NCBI GenBank assembly: GCA_025769875.1
Contig: JAGFNK010000037.1
Coordinates: forward strand, 124,001 to 188,000
Direction of reading: 5' to 3'
From: Russula earlei
Lineage: Eukaryota > Basidiomycota > Agaricomycetes > Russulales > Russulaceae
Length of the DNA stretch: 64,000 bases
The translations under genes were made by a program, and so were the position numbers. How positions within the stretch are numbered: the first letter of the stretch is position 1; the number at the start of each line of letters is the position of its first letter. Below are positions 43,547 through 54,790 of this stretch, piece by piece. The notes beneath the pieces were generated by a model that worked only from the letters and a program-made list of their open reading frames with translations, did not search any database and had not been told where the DNA came from.

Positions 43547-44982
43547 TGGCATGAATGTTACGGCGTCGCGGCCATAAGAGCGTTAGCTCAAGGTTCAATG
43601 GGGGGCCAAGTCCCTGTGACTTGGTTCAAGGGTTCAGTGGGGCTGGCTCAAAGAGACCGGATCAAAGATTTAGCGTCTCAAGACTAAGTCAAGGATGACC
43701 TAATCCGCAGACAGAGTTGATCTCCTGGTTTCACAGAAGAGGAGGATGGTGAGGGAGAAGCAGAGAGGAAGAGGAACATGAAGGTTCCTTGTGATGAGCT
43801 CAAGTCAAGCAGAGTATAAGCCAGCACAACACAAGTTGTGATTTGGGAGACAGTACAGGGCAAAGGGATGCGACAGGAAATGGGACAAAGCTAAGCTTGG
43901 GGCATTCCCCAGCTTCTACAGGCGCTTAAATACTGTATGTAGCGAGGCTGTACAGTACCATAAGCAGAACAATAGATAAAGGTAGACCAATAGCAAAAGT
44001 AACTCAACAATAGGTGAAACACAATAAGTGAAACACAATAAGTGAAACACAATAGGTGAAACACAATAAGTGAAACACAACTAATGGAACGCAACAGATG
44101 AAACAATAAGGGATTGCCATCAAGGGACGAAATGGTAACCAAGGGGACAAGGTGACAAAGAAGAACAATAATGAGAGGGATTCTGGATGAACCGATAAGG
44201 GTAAATTACAACAATGAACCATTTCCCAGAGAGGGTCCTTTAAGGACCCTTCCTTAGTAGAGGAAACCCAGCCTCTATGGTGCCACCCTGTTCACACTTA
44301 ATGGTAACCCTTTTAGCAATAAAGGACAGTATTATAGCCTCTCTAAGGACCCTGTAGGATGACTCTAAGTGCTCTACAAAAGGCACTAACAGGATACTAA
44401 AGACCCTAATGGAACTATATAAGGGGCCTTATAAGGGACTCTATTCCTTGAACCAAACTACAAGTCCTCAAATGACCGGCCCTAAACTAACTAACAGTAA
44501 TGAATCAGGTGCTTTGCACATGCACTAAAGCAGTGAACACATGGACAGTAAAGGCTCTTACTCATCAATAAAAGCCTTCTTACTCAGCAGCTTACTGAGC
44601 ATGACTGAGCATGCTCAGTAAGCATACTCCAACTTCTTACTCATCCATCAATTGTGCTTGATAACAAGGTTATGACTTGTTCTCTATTAGGCAGTTCTCT
44701 TGTAGTATATAAGCACTCAATAAACTAGCGGACAGTCTTCAGACTGTCCATTTGTTTATGGCACTCTCTACCCCTGGGATACTCCTTTAAGGACCATCCC
44801 CTTGTGATCATTCTGGCCTCTTCCCTGCATAATTGCTTGACACTACCAGTAACCATACCTCTTTGGTACTTGGTACTGCTCTGGACATTACTTCTTGCCC
44901 ATGCCATCTTGGATGTCTATCAACTCATCTTTGAACTTATCCCTTGCTCTTGAACTGGATTGTTCAACAGTGAGTCTTGACA
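43547..44982 (+). repeat. Solo LTR A7 (with G4 nested), TSD GGTAC
   Basis: Begins TGGCATGAA, is cut after nine bases by G4, resumes with CCATTTCCC at 44219, and ends GAGTCTTGACA. GGTAC lies at 43542-43546 and 44983-44987. Without G4 it is about 770 bp, so it has internal deletions. It sits in the last codons of L1 pol. Confidence 0.88.
43556..44213 (-). repeat. Solo LTR G4 inside A7, TSD ATGAA
   Basis: 658 bp minus-strand G LTR, TGTTACGGCGTCGCGG to AAATTACAACA, with ATGAA at 43551-43555 and 44214-44218. The U3 tandem GTTTCAC unit is expanded to about six copies at 44011-44095. Confidence 0.93.
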
Positions 44983-45314
44983 GGTACTGCCAGTAAAAGG
45001 CCTTTACAGCCTCTTTGGCTTTGATTAGGTTAGATGCGGGCCCCCAAGTGTTCTCTGCTATGGGGTACCCTTTCCATTGGACTAGGCATTGATTACCTCT
45101 ACAGTTTGGGGACTGTCTGAAGGCTAGGACCTTATCCACTTCATATTGTTCCTCCCCTTCTATTACAGTAGGCAGCAGTTGTTTGAAGTTGGGGCTGTGG
45201 GCAGTTGGATCTTTATATGGCTTAATCAGGGAATTGTGGAAGACAGGGTATATTCTCCATGTATTTGGTAGTTCTAGGCATATGTTGACTGGGTATGAGG
45301 TGACAACCTTGAAA
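44983..45314 (-). pseudogene. Gypsy L1 integrase end and chromodomain
   Basis: KGPFKVVTSYPVNICLELP (GPF module), then VDKVLAFRQSPNC, LVQWKGYPIAENTWGPASNL (chromodomain) and KAKEAVKAFYWQY. Beyond A7 the frame ends PTMPKPYNIVAGATRS and a stop at about 43491. The chromodomain probably guides integration to silent chromatin, which suits the repeat-packed setting. Confidence 0.85.
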
Positions 45315-45646
45315 GGCCCCTTTTACCAACCAAGAATTCTTGAATCTTGAACTTGAACTTTGATTTTGGGATTTTCCAGGAGTGACAGGAGTGATGTACA
45401 GTCATTCATGCCTCTTTGGGACAACCAAATGTTTATGATCCCCAGAAATTGGTAACAGACCACAGATAGATATTTTAAGTAGACAGTATCCATGTAATAC
45501 AAATCAGTCATATTTTGAGAACCTAAGAACCACTATTGAGCAATGTTGCAGTACACAATGAATGCAATCAGTCCAAAAAGTCATTATCAGTCGAAACTGG
45601 GTCATTGACCCAAGTCACATCAGGGTGTGATTCCCAAATTGGGTGA

Positions 45647-46267
45647 TTACCAATCACTATCTAGATCATTATCTACTGACATCTCAGGTTCCAAGTCGTT
45701 ATCATTGTTGTCCTCCTCATTGCTGTCAGAGTCTTCAGTGCTAAAATTCACCAACAAAGGTTTTCAAAGGGCCTTCTCCATAACTGGCATCTTTGGCTTT
45801 GTCCATCTTGGCTTGCAGTGCTCATATTTTGCATTGTCTCATTCAATTGTCCATTTCTTCACATCCTTGTCCCATCCACCTTTCAAGACCACATTCCACC
45901 CCTTTCGATCCATCCCTTGTACTTTCCAGATCTCCATTGCTGTGGTATACTTCACTCTTGCCTTTTTCTTCACTGCAGCTTCTTCAACAGCTTTATCCTG
46001 ACCATCTTGCCATTCCTGGACACCTGCAACAATGTCATCTTGCATTAGAATTGTTGTCTGGCCATCCATGTTGATCTTTCCAGTCTTTCTCTTCAATTTC
46101 TTCTCCTCCTAGGCTTGCAATTGGTCCAACATGCCCTCTAGGTACATGGAATGCAAGACAGTCTGTGCTTGCATCCCTTGCATCACTTTCTTCTCTTCTG
46201 TGCCTCCACTGTTGCATGTGCTGGCATGTAATGCTTCCTGTAGCTTTGCCTCTAAATCTGTGCTTGG
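45647..46267 (-). pseudogene. P transposase C-terminal region
   Basis: Charged coiled segment: KYRFRGKATG-like start after A8, then KKARVKYTTAMEIWKVQGMD and RKGWNVVLKGGWDKDVKKWT, then an acidic tail (STEDSDSNEEDNNDND) ending at a stop at 45647. At least one frame change lies near 46060. Such Lys/Glu-rich tails are usual in this transposase family. Confidence 0.6.
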
Positions 46268-47219
46268 TGTCAAGACTCACTGTTGAACAATCCAGTTCAA
46301 GAGCAAGGAGTAAGCTTGAAGACAAGTCGATAGATGTCTAAGATGGCATGGGCAAGAAGTAGAGTCCAAAGCAGTAGCAAATACCAGAGAGGTATAGTTA
46401 CTGGTAGAGTCGAGCAGGTATGCAGGGAAGAAGCCAGAATGGTCACAAGGGGACAGTCCTTAAAGGAGTATCCCAGGGACAGAGAGTGCCGTAAACAAAT
46501 GGACAGTCTGAAAACTGTCCGCTACTTTATTGAGCACTCATATACTACAAGAGAACTGCTAAATAGGGAACAAGTCATAACCTTGTTATCAAGCACAATA
46601 GATGGATGAGTAAGAAGTTGGAGTATGCTTACTGAGCATGCTCAGTCATGCTCAGTAAGCTGCTGAGTAAGAAGGCTTCTCTTGATGAGTAAGAGCCTTT
46701 ACTGTCCATGTGTTCACTGCTCTAGTACACATGTGAACCACCCAATTCATTTGCTGTTAGTTGGTTTAGGGCTGGTCATTTGAGGACTTGTAGTTTGGTT
46801 CAGGGAATAGAGTTGCCCATAAGGCCCCTTATATAGTTCTATTAGGGTCTTTAGAGTCGACCCTAATACTTCTATTAAGGTCCTTAGTATTGCTTTATAG
46901 TTATTAGAGTTAGTCTAATAACACATTGTGGGGCCTTTAGTATTGTGTTAGTGCCTATTGTAGGGCACTTAGAGTCATCCTAAAGGGTCCTTAGGGAGGC
47001 CATAATACTGTCCTTTATTGCTAAAAGGGTTGCCATTAAGTGGGGCTTGCTGTATGTCAATCGTGACGAGAATCGCTCGCGCAACAATATGTGTGCAATA
47101 TTGTGGACACCTCTACTCACCCCTTTTGTCTGTGTGAACAGGGTGACACCATAGAGGCCAGGTTTCCTCTCATATGGAAGGGTCCTTCAAGGGCCCTCTC
47201 CAAGAAATAGTTCATGACA
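46268..47219 (-). repeat. Solo LTR A8 in P, TSD CTTGG
   Basis: 952 bp, TGTCAAGACTCAC to AGTTCATGACA, with CTTGG at 46263-46267 and 47220-47224. Confidence 0.93.
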
Positions 47220-48018
47220 CTTGGTGCCATGTCCAAGATCATCACATCTCATTGCCTTGTAGGTGACATGGTGATGGTGAAAATGTGTGGCAACCTTGAC
47301 GTCAACAGAATGGGTGAGTTTGATACTAGAAATGATGAAGATGTTGTTGCTAATGAAGCAACTGCACGTCGCACAGGTGTGTATGACATATCTGGTGATT
47401 CTGGAGCCATCTCAGGTGTTCCTACTTCAGTTTCCATCTCCTGTCATTTCTGCTTCCGGGCGTTGTGGTGAGAGATCAAATCAACAAGTTCACGGATGGG
47501 GCTAGCAAGTCCGAGTGGGAGAAGACTGATCCTTGACATCTCAAGGCTAGGGGCCATCATCTCTGCGGTAACAACATTGGGGTTAAATGGCACAATTCTA
47601 GTCTTCACAAAGGCCACCTGAATGTTACTCTCTGTGAACACATGGACGTGTGCCTTTGCATAGACTGCCATGAAGTTCAGTTTGGTCACTGCAGGTCCTT
47701 GTGCTTCAAACTTGTCTTGTTCATCGCTCCAGGCCCATTTCAAGACACTAAAGATGACGACATCGAGACCTTGGTAGACATGAGTAGAATGGGAGGGATA
47801 GCACAGTACAACAATGCTGTTGTCCCGTGCATACTCCAGGAAGCGAAGGGTGTAATGAGAACTGTGACCATCAATGATGAGGAGTCGAGTCCTGCCATCT
47901 GCCTTCATTTTTGTTTGTGTATCCCAGTGTTTGAGCCATGCCACACTGATCTCACCCGATGTATAACCTTTTTTCTGATATCCCATTCTAGACCAGAATG
48001 AGCTTCTAATGAGCTTAT
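47220..48018 (-). pseudogene. P transposase DDE core, second half
   Basis: ISVAWLKHWDTQTKMKADGR, RLLIIDGHSSHYTLRFLEYA (second catalytic D in DGH), VVLCYPSHSTHVYQGLDVVI (third D in LDV) and AYAKAHVHVF-like text are diagnostic of DDE_1/CENP-B transposases. The 195-codon frame 47444-48031 is intact up to F. It continues to a shifted C-terminal part at about 47250. Confidence 0.85.
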
Positions 48019-50631
48019 TGTAGCGAGCCAAACCAGGGGCACGCTGAGTTCATGGGGCAGGACGGTAGTCCGGAGCAAATGTCTTCTGCCTGAGAGCAAG
48101 GAAAAGAGGAGGGAGGGATGGACCAAAGGCAAAGGGGGAGAGGCGAGTGGTGGAGTTGAACAAGAGTAGGGAAGGGCGAAGATGAAGATCTGCGAGACTT
48201 AGAGGACAGCTGAAAAGCGACGGGATAAACACGACGATAGAGATCAATAGAGGGGAGAAGAGATGTAGCGACGTCGTTCGCTGGCAAGCTTTTCTCTTTT
48301 GCGCTTGAGACGGATCGAAACAGAATGAAGGAGGTCAGAGGGATCCATTTTTCCTGTCGAATACGAGCGACAATCTATGCTATTTGAATGAATTTGTGTC
48401 AAGGGGAGAAGGGGACCTCAAAACAGGGAGCATGAGACCGGGGGAGAACACAAAAGGAGAACGCATATGGAGTTGAGTCAAAGGCCGATCGAAGTATGAA
48501 AGGAATGAGGGGGTAGTGTAGTAACTGAGTAAAAGGAAACGAAGCCATGAGTACAGTACCTGACGCTCAAAATTGAACTAAAACTCCTGAGGAATTTCCA
48601 TGAGGCAAGGACATGGCAGCAAGGGTGCGAAGCGAAGTACGATTGCATTCGGCATGACGCTTGGTGAAAGGCAGTCGAGACTTGTGAGGGGCGGTTGAGG
48701 AGACGCGGGGGGACACGACGGTATCAGGCGGCCTAGGGCGTGTGCGTGTCATGAACCATTCTTCGGAGAGGGTCCTTGAAGGACCCTTCCTTATAGGAGG
48801 AAACCCAGCCTCCATGGTGTCACCCTGTTCACACGAGCAAAAGGGGTGAGTAGAGGTGTCCACAATATCGCGCGTGCATTGTTGCGCGAGCGATTCTCGG
48901 CACAATCGACATACAACAAGCCCCACTTAAAGGCAACCCTTTTAACAACAAAAGACAGTATTAGGGCCTTCCTAAAGACCCTTTGGAACGACCCTAGAAG
49001 TTCTACTATAGGCACTAACGTAGTATCAAAGGCCCTACAACGCGTTATTAGACCAACTCTAATAACTATAGAACAAACTATAAGGCAATACTAAGGACCT
49101 TAATAGAAGTATTAGGGTCGACTCCAGAAACCCTAATAGAACTATATAAGGGCCTTATAAGATAACACTATCCCCTAACCAAACTACAAGTCCTCAAATG
49201 ACCGGCCCTAAACTAACTAACAGGAAATGAATCAGGTGCTCACACGTGCACTAAAGCAGTGAACACGTGGACAAGGGAAGCTCTTACTCATCAAGAGGAG
49301 CCTTCTTACTCAGCAGCTTACTGAGCATGACTGAGCATGCTCAGCAAGCGTCCTCCGACTTCTTACTCATCACTCTATTGTGCTTGATAACAAGGTTATG
49401 ACTTGTTCCCTATTTAGCAGTTCTCTTGTAGTATATAAGCGCTCAATAAAGTAGCGGACAGTCCTCAGACTGTCCATTTGTTTACGGCACTCTCCAACCC
49501 TGGGATACTCCTTTAAGGACCATCCCCTTGTGACTACCCTGGCCTCTTCTCTGCATGATTGCTCGACTCTCACAGTAACAATACCTCTCTGGTATCTGTT
49601 ACTACTCTGGACTCTACTTCTTGCCCACGCAGTCTTGGACGTCTATCGACTTGTCTTCGAGCTTATCCCTCGCTCTTGAACTGGATAGTTCAACAGTGAG
49701 TCTTGACAGTGCATGGGATGAAAGAGGTTCGAGATTGTCAAGACGGGGTCGAGATGTCGATGAAAGGAGATGGGAGAACATAGAGGAGGAGGTGAGGCGG
49801 CGAGGCGAAAGCGATAAAGGAGAAATGAGAAGGACGGAGTGGCAATGTAAGGCATGTGGAGAGGATGAAAGAAAACCGATAGGAGTGGGTGAAAGGCAGG
49901 GCGTAGTGCGGGCGCTGATTGGCATGGAGCAACGGTGGAGATGTCGTTCGGGGTATTGTTGGCGCTACTTGGGCTTTTGTGGGATGAGAGTTGTTGAAAG
50001 AGAAAGAGAAAAAGAGAAGAGAGACCAGGGCATGTGGATGAGGGAGGTGCGAGGCGTGGAAGTACGTTTTCATGGTGAAGCGAGCCAAACCAGGGTGCGC
50101 AGAGCTCGTGGGGCTGGACGGCGATCCAAAGACGGTTGTCTTGACCCAAGAGCAAGAGGAATGTAAGGAGGAGGAAGGGAGAAGAGAAGGAGAGGAGAGG
50201 AGAGCAAGATCACTCACGTGCAGTTGTTTCTGACTGAAGGTAAGGGGAACTCAAGAAGACTGTATTCTTCCTCTTCTTTCTACTACAGAGTAGCTAGGTG
50301 TTTTATATACAGGAGAGAAGTACTAAGGATGAAAGGCAATGAAAGGGAGATAGGCATGAAAGAGAATCGAGACTGGTCGAGACAGTCGAGGCCATGGTGA
50401 AAGGCCTGAGATGCGAACGCGTCGTGTGTGCCGAGGCGTGATGTGTGCACGTGGTCGGTGGCGAGGACTGGGTGATGCGATGCGAGGAAGGAGGCAAGGT
50501 GTGGGAGGAGGTCGAGCGTCACGCATCGCGCGTGGTCTGCACGTGGTTCCGAGGCCAGCGATATGGCTCACCTTACAACGGCACAGGGATTCTGTCGTGA
50601 CTTCATGGCTAGCGGGGTTAGTCACCTTACA
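48019..50631 (-). mobile_element. F: LTR-type insertion in P, 4-bp TSD TTAT, carrying A5
   Basis: On the minus strand it starts TGTAAGGTGACTAACC and ends GGCTCGCTACA, with TTAT at 48015-48018 and 50632-50635. TATATAAAACACC near 50300 (minus) marks a promoter. The sequence at its end (48019-48110) resembles 50076-50170, which also ends CTCGCTTCA, so F may be two diverged LTRs with a short non-coding interior (about 1.65 kb without A5). Confidence 0.65.
48747..49708 (+). repeat. Solo LTR A5 inside F, TSD GTGC(G/A)
   Basis: 962 bp, TGTCATGAACC to GAGTCTTGACA. GTGCG at 48742-48746 and GTGCA at 49709-49713 differ at one base. It keeps nearly all CpGs, so it is among the youngest A copies. Confidence 0.9.
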
Positions 50632-50900
50632 TTATCATTTGGGAATCATACCTAGCATCCAATGGGATTTTTTGGAGCCACTTCATTTGAAATGCTTCTC
50701 CCTTGTATATAACAATAGGTGCAACTGTTGTTCCATTGGCACAAATGGTGGGTAGAACTGTGATATTCTCCTGTGTTCCACTTTGCTGCTGATGCTGGAT
50801 CTTAGCTCCAGCAGGTATAATCACCCGCTCTGTCACACCTATCCCTGACTGTATCCCTGTCTCATCTGCACCATGGTATGCAATTCTCTTCCCTCTTTTA
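50632..50900 (-). pseudogene. P transposase DDE core, first half
   Basis: RIAYHGADETGIQSGIGVTE (first catalytic D), GAKIQHQQQSGTQENITVLP and GTTVAPIVIYKGEAFQMKWL are conserved blocks of this family. The frame is cut by E2 on one side and F on the other. About ten residues between the helix-turn-helix block and ADETG seem to be lost. Confidence 0.85.
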
Positions 50901-51325
50901 TTGCCATTTTCAGCGCACTTGGCGGAGCTTGAATTCCACCCAAATCGGCACAGAAACCCCCTCAAACATGCGGGATGAATATCTCCCTCAAAACAGCTTC
51001 AATCCATATGAAATTTATTGTCCCTGAATCGCCTGAATGAGGGCTAGGCAGCCCAATTGTTTTCATGAGATTTGAGTGAGAATTGGTGGAGCTGGACTCA
51101 AGCCACCTCCACATGTGTATTAGATGAATTATAACTCAAAATCATGGTCTATATCTATTATTTTTCCCTCATGTTGTACCCATGGGCTGTCTTGAGGCAG
51201 CCCCATAGGGTTTTTGACTCAAGTGTTGTGGTGTGCAACATTGTTTTCAGTGTGATCGGTGTGACGGCCAGCCACTCATTGCCCCTCTTACCTCTCCATT
51301 CTGACCATACACATACCCTGCGCCC

Positions 51326-52900
51326 ATGCCCACTCCAGCCTCTGTCCCTACATCGTGCACCATCGCCTCTGCCTCGCCTGCCTTGCCCATCGTCCCTGTG
51401 GTTCCCACCTCATCCACTGTTCCCATCACCTTGTGCACCACCGCCATCCTTGACTCGCCAGCCATCATCGCCTCGGCTCCACCTGCCCTCGCCGTCCCAG
51501 CATTGCTCGCATTTGCCATCGTCGCCACCTCATCTGTCCCCACCACCATAGCCTCAGCCGTGACATCGCCTATTGCCACTGTCCCCATCTTAGCCCAACC
51601 AGCTCCCGCGCCCTCAGTGTTGCCTGCTATGGCCACTGTCTCAGCTCCATGCACAACCACCATCTCAACCTCGCCCACCGACGTTTTAGCGCTGTCTGCC
51701 ACCCCCGCCTTCGTCTCATCTGCTCCCGTGCCCTCAGTCGTCTTGTCGCCCTCAGTCTCGTCTGTTGCCTCATCCGTCGCCACAGTAGCCTCAGTCGTGC
51801 CAGCCACCGACTTCGCATCAGTCTCCGTCTTAGCCTCGTCCATACTCGTCAGTTCAGCCCAGTCCGTCATAGCACCAGCATCGCCAGCCGCTGCCGTCTC
51901 CACCCTGCCCTCAGCCTCAGCCTTCTCAGTCTCAGCCGCCGCCACCACGCCCCTAGTTTTGCCAGCTGTCTCCGTTGCCCCAGCTTCAGATCAGTCAACT
52001 GCCACCACCGTGCTCTTAGCCTTGCCAGCTGCCTTAGTCTCATCAGCCGCCACCATAGCCTCAGCCTCAGCCACCGACGTCTTAGCGCCACACGCCGCCG
52101 TCTCCACCACCGTCTCACAAGCCACCGCTGCCACGCCCTTGTCAGCCACAGCCGCTGTCGCCCCTGTGTTGCCATCAGTCATTGCCTCTGCCCCGTCCGC
52201 CTCCACTGTTGCACCAGCTCAGTCCGCCGCCACCTTCTCAGTCTCAGCCTCAGTCTTCTCAGTCTCAGTCTCAGTCTTCTCAGTCTCAGCCACCACTTTA
52301 GTAGTTTTGCGCAACACCAGCACCGCCGCACCGTTGCAACCCCTTGCCACCAGCACCACCCCAGAAGACCAAGAAGGCCTCGGCCACAAACTTAGCCACA
52401 ACACGCCACAACAGGAGCAGAAGCCGCTGCCGCAGGAGAAGCAGTCGCCAATGCCAACAGCACACTGCATGCCGCCTCCCACATCGCCTCCCCATCCATT
52501 TGCGTGCTCTCGCCCACGTCTGCTGCCGACACCTGCAGTGGAGACGACCCCGCCACCGCCACCGCAAGACGACAGATCCCACCCCCGCGCAAGCTGCCCC
52601 ATGCATCCTCTTTCTCAAGTCCTTGCCACCTACGTCTCTATCTACGAACTCATGCTCACCGCCTACACCTTCGCTCCTCGTCCATGCCTGCTGCCACCAC
52701 CTGCAATGGAGACGACCATGCCGCCACCACCACAAGACAACACCACCACCACGCAGCTGCCATCTCGTCACTGCCGCCCTCGTCTCCATCGCCTATGTTT
52801 CCCATTGCCCTTGCCTCTTCCGTCATCGCCATCGCCGATCACCGCCTTCGCGTCTTCCACAGCACAAGCAGCCGTGACCGCTGCCTCAATTCAGACGTGA
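51326..52900 (+). other. 524-codon low-complexity open frame in E2
   Basis: Made almost wholly of Ala, Ser, Val, Thr and Pro (for example VASVVPATDFASVSVLASSI), with a changed His/Pro/Arg-rich end. Overlapping long frames exist in at least two other frames (51649-52395 plus, 51247-51948 minus), which points to codon-periodic simple sequence rather than a proven gene. It has no motif. Confidence 0.35.
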
Positions 52901-52966
52901 AAGGCTCAAAACACTCGCATTCAGACGCTTGACCGAGGACGGTCAAAGTTTCAAGCCCCCAGGAGG

Positions 52967-53335
52967 TGTAAGGAAGATTATGGCTGGCCTCGAAATCACA
53001 TGCGAAAATGTGACACGACACGACATGAGACTGACACCCTCAGCTCCCTTTCATCCCTTGCCACCTCCCTCTCGTTCCAGGCAGTCCACCGACCGCACAC
53101 CACAAGCCATCTCGCATGCAACATCAAGACCTCGATCGCATCGCCCAGCCCTCGCCACCGACCATGCGCGCATGCACACCTCGGCACACTAGACATGTTC
53201 GCATCTCAAGCCTTTCATGACCACCTCGACCGTCTCAACCAGTCTTGATTCACTTTCATGCCATTCATCTCTAGTACCTCTGTCCTGTATATAAAAACAC
53301 CCTAGCTACTCTGTAGTAGAAAGAGTTCAGAATAG
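52967..53335 (+). repeat. F-like LTR fragment inside E2
   Basis: TGTAAGGAAGATTATGGCTG to TATATAAAAACACCCTAGC and GTAGTAGAAAG parallels the U3-R part of F (50631 to about 50260 on the minus strand), in the opposite orientation. E2 therefore carries captured retroelement sequence. Confidence 0.6.
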
Positions 53336-53793
53336 GACCCCTCTTTGCAACCCACTCCTCTCTGTCTGTGAAAAACAAGAAGGATGGTCAGAATTGAGAG
53401 GCAAGAGGGGTGATGAGTGGCTGGCCGCGACTCCAATCGCACTGGAAACAACATTGCACACCACAACACTTGAGTCAAAAACACTATGGGGCTGCCTCAA
53501 GACAGCCCATGGGTACAACATGAGGGAAAAATAATAGATATTGACCATGATTTTGAGTTGTAATTCATCTAATACACATGTGGAGGTGGCTTGAGTCCAG
53601 CTCCACCAATTCTCACTCAAATCTCATGAAAACAATGGGGCTGCCTAGCCCTCATTCAGGCAATTCGGGGACAATAAATTTCATATTAATTGAAGCTGTT
53701 TTGAAGGAGATATTCATCCTGCATGTTAGAGGGGGTTTCTGCGCCGATTTGGGTGGAATCCAAGCTCCGCCAAGTGTGCTGAAAATGGCAATA

Positions 53794-54779
53794 ACAGCCT
53801 GAAGTACTCCTCCTTTGTGATCAGATTCACAGCACGGCCATGAGAACCATCTAGCATGCTTGACCAGTACATGCCAAGATGATTCTTTTGTTTTGTGACA
53901 AAGTGGCTTGCCCAATCCTTGCCAAGCCGTCCTTCTGGAAAGCTATCCCCTAACCTGTGTTGTAATACAGTATAGCCTCAGTGTGGTCCTTTAACCTTTG
54001 TGGACTAAGTGGAAATCCACGCTGTGCAATGTCAATTGCAAAATCCACTATAGTCTTTTGTTCTTCCTCTGATAACCAACTTTTCTTTCTATTGGACTCA
54101 GTCAAAGTCACACCACCTTGTGCATGATGGATTAAGGTTTTGTGAGAGAGTGAAAAGTGTCTGCCTGTTGTCATGAAGTGAGCATCTGATGCATCTTGAC
54201 AGATTTGACATGACAATTTCTTCTTTTCCCCAGGCATGAGTGATCTAGATTGTTCTTCTGTGTAAAACTTTGCAGCATAAGCCTTCAGGTCATTAACTTC
54301 CTTTCTGATAATCTGTTTCCTGAGCTGTTGGGACTTTGCCTTGTTCACCATTGTGTACAATGTTTTTGCAAACATGGCCCCACAGGGATTCCCAATTTGG
54401 CAAGTGTGATGTGGCTTGATGCAATTTGCAGTTTTGTCTTGCTGGAGCCTTTTCCTGAATTCCTTGCAACCCAGTGCAGGTATATGGGAAATGACTATCT
54501 CTAGAACATTATTCAAGGTATCCTTTTAATATACTCTCCTAATATTTCCAGAATGTTGCTTGTTCCCCTCATTATACATCTCTCAATATTCAGATTTTGG
54601 CTGAAGTCAGCTGCAAAGTCCTCTCTCATAACATCTACCAGTTGCATCTCTGTATTATTTGGAACATGTATACACATAAGGGATCTCATGGATTTAGCAA
54701 ATAGTCCAAGGGTGTTTGCCCAAGGATTGAAGCCGTTGGAGTTGTTTGTGTCATCAACCCAGATGTCCCAAAGAGGCAT
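53794..54779 (-). pseudogene. P transposase N-terminal region
   Basis: Starts MPLWDIWVDDTNNSNGFNPW, with the ATG overlapping the inverted terminus. A frameshift near 54515 leads to GCKEFRKRLQQDKTANCIKP, a Cys-containing stretch (LSCQICQDASDAHF), then the CENP-B helix-turn-helix: KKSWLSEEEQKTIVDFAIDI and RGFPLSPQRLKDHTEAIL, and after a further frameshift SHFVTKQKNHLGMYWSSMLD and EEYFRLL. It stops at E2. Confidence 0.75.
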
Positions 54780-54790
54780 GAATGACTGTA

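Larger units (their letters stand above)
50901..53791. mobile_element. E2: long-TIR DNA transposon in P, TA target, chimeric interior
   Basis: TTGCCATTTTCAGCGCAC and its complement mark both ends, next to TA (50899-50900, 53792-53793). The inverted arms are about 400 bp (50901-51308, about 53378-53791) and match the outer arm of E1. The interior has no transposase: it holds a low-complexity GC-rich block and a piece of an F-like LTR. It is a non-autonomous relative of E1. Confidence 0.78.
45399..54788 (-). mobile_element. P: CENP-B/pogo-like DNA transposon carrying A8, F (with A5) and E2
   Basis: The termini CAGTCATTCATGCCTCTTTG (45399) and the exact inverse ending GCATGAATGACTG (54788) are at least 24 bp long, each next to TA (45397-45398 and 54789-54790). 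The transposase gene runs on the minus strand in four blocks. Removing the nested elements leaves about 2.9 kb. Confidence 0.82.

Noticed and set aside
49621..50217. Frames of 100-180 codons on both strands near the A5/F junction
   Set aside because: They cross the A5 TSD and exist on both strands in low-complexity DNA.
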